64,000 nt of DNA, from positions 11,926-75,925 of the forward strand of contig JAZUFE010000042.1 in the NCBI GenBank assembly GCA_045640525.1. Reading direction: 5' to 3'. Every line of letters starts with the position of its first letter. Position 1 is the stretch's first letter. This DNA comes from JAILLW01 sp045640525 (lineage in GTDB: Bacteria; Bacillota; Clostridia; Lachnospirales; Lachnospiraceae). The position numbers were made by a program, and so were the translations under genes. This document shows positions 63,899 through 64,000 of the stretch, piece after piece. Below the pieces are notes generated by a model. That model did no database searches. It saw only the letters and a program-made list of their open reading frames with translations, and was not told the origin of the DNA.

Positions 63899-64000
63899 TG
63901 GCAGATATTAAGTATTATGACGTAATCTTAAAGCCTGTAATTACTGAGAAGAGTATGTCAGGCATGGGCGAGAAGAAGTATACATTCCTTGTTCATCGCG
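63898..64000 (+). CDS. rplW: 50S ribosomal protein L23 (partial, cut by window edge)
   Basis: The first 34 codons of L23: ADIKYYDVILKPVITEKSM, then EKKYTFLVHR. The frame is open to the right edge. The ATG overlaps the rplD stop by one base, the usual order of the S10 operon. Confidence 0.95.
   Translation, partial: MADIKYYDVILKPVITEKSMSGMGEKKYTFLVHR

Noticed and set aside
1..64000. tRNA genes, CRISPR arrays, insertion sequences, prophage
   Set aside because: No cloverleaf with a GGTTCGAATCC-type arm, no regularly spaced direct repeats of CRISPR kind and no transposase or integrase motifs were found by reading.

Overview
The window looks like chromosomal DNA of a low-GC Clostridia member, most probably Lachnospiraceae (Butyrivibrio, Pseudobutyrivibrio, Eubacterium or a relative). 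The evidence is the low GC content, strong GGAGG-type ribosome binding sites, a CIRCE element before clpB, and small families typical of Lachnospiraceae (DUF4250, DUF4364, DUF5722, DUF1294). Gene density is high. No transposase, integrase, tRNA, 16S/23S rRNA or CRISPR array was seen. Genus and species cannot be fixed by eye.

Layout. 1-4.4 kb: the 3' end of an unknown gene, a terminator, then a minus-strand pair: a HelD-like helicase carrying an extra C-terminal domain, and an EamA exporter. 4.6-15.8 kb: a three-gene unit made of a 2973-residue nonribosomal peptide synthetase (A-T-C-A-T-C-A-T-R), a membrane phosphatase/kinase fusion of the RsbU/RsbW kind, and an RsbV-like STAS protein. 15.9-27.4 kb: a secreted triple-repeat protein, a Ca2+/Na+ antiporter, a CheX/CheY pair, glycogen phosphorylase, a diguanylate cyclase, a CPBP protease overlapping a nuclease-helicase, and a minus-strand GGDEF protein with an altered signature. 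Between the last two convergent genes is a cluster of DnaA-box-like sites. 27.5-36.7 kb: a six-gene efflux operon (heterodimeric ABC exporter, a copper-type P-ATPase lacking its nucleotide-binding domain, a MacA-like adaptor and a MacB-like ATPase/permease pair). 36.8-43.7 kb: CIRCE-controlled clpB, small conserved genes, rarA, a predicted glycosidase-like secreted protein and a DUF4364 protein. 43.8-54.5 kb: arginine biosynthesis, with argG and four further genes leftward and argC-argJ-argB-argD plus a solute-binding protein rightward, divergent around ArgR-type operators. 54.5-61.1 kb: comEA, a two-component system, a GerMN lipoprotein and comEC, then a small zinc metallopeptidase. 61.1-62.2 kb: a repeat-rich noncoding stretch and a long structured leader. 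62.2-64 kb: the start of the S10 ribosomal protein operon (rpsJ, rplC, rplD, partial rplW).

How the genes may work together. The synthetase should release a short peptide aldehyde or alcohol through its terminal reductase. The two proteins co-translated with it form a partner-switching circuit whose sigma factor is not in the window. The divergent EamA exporter and HelD-like protein could concern export or self-protection, but this is inference only. The efflux operon, the heat-shock gene clpB and the arginine genes each carry recognisable promoters or operators. The strongest candidates for something undescribed are the N-domain-less P-type ATPase, the HelD/GH31-like fusion, the NRPS-partner-switch unit, the DnaA-box cluster between convergent genes and the three-family repeat field ahead of the S10 operon.
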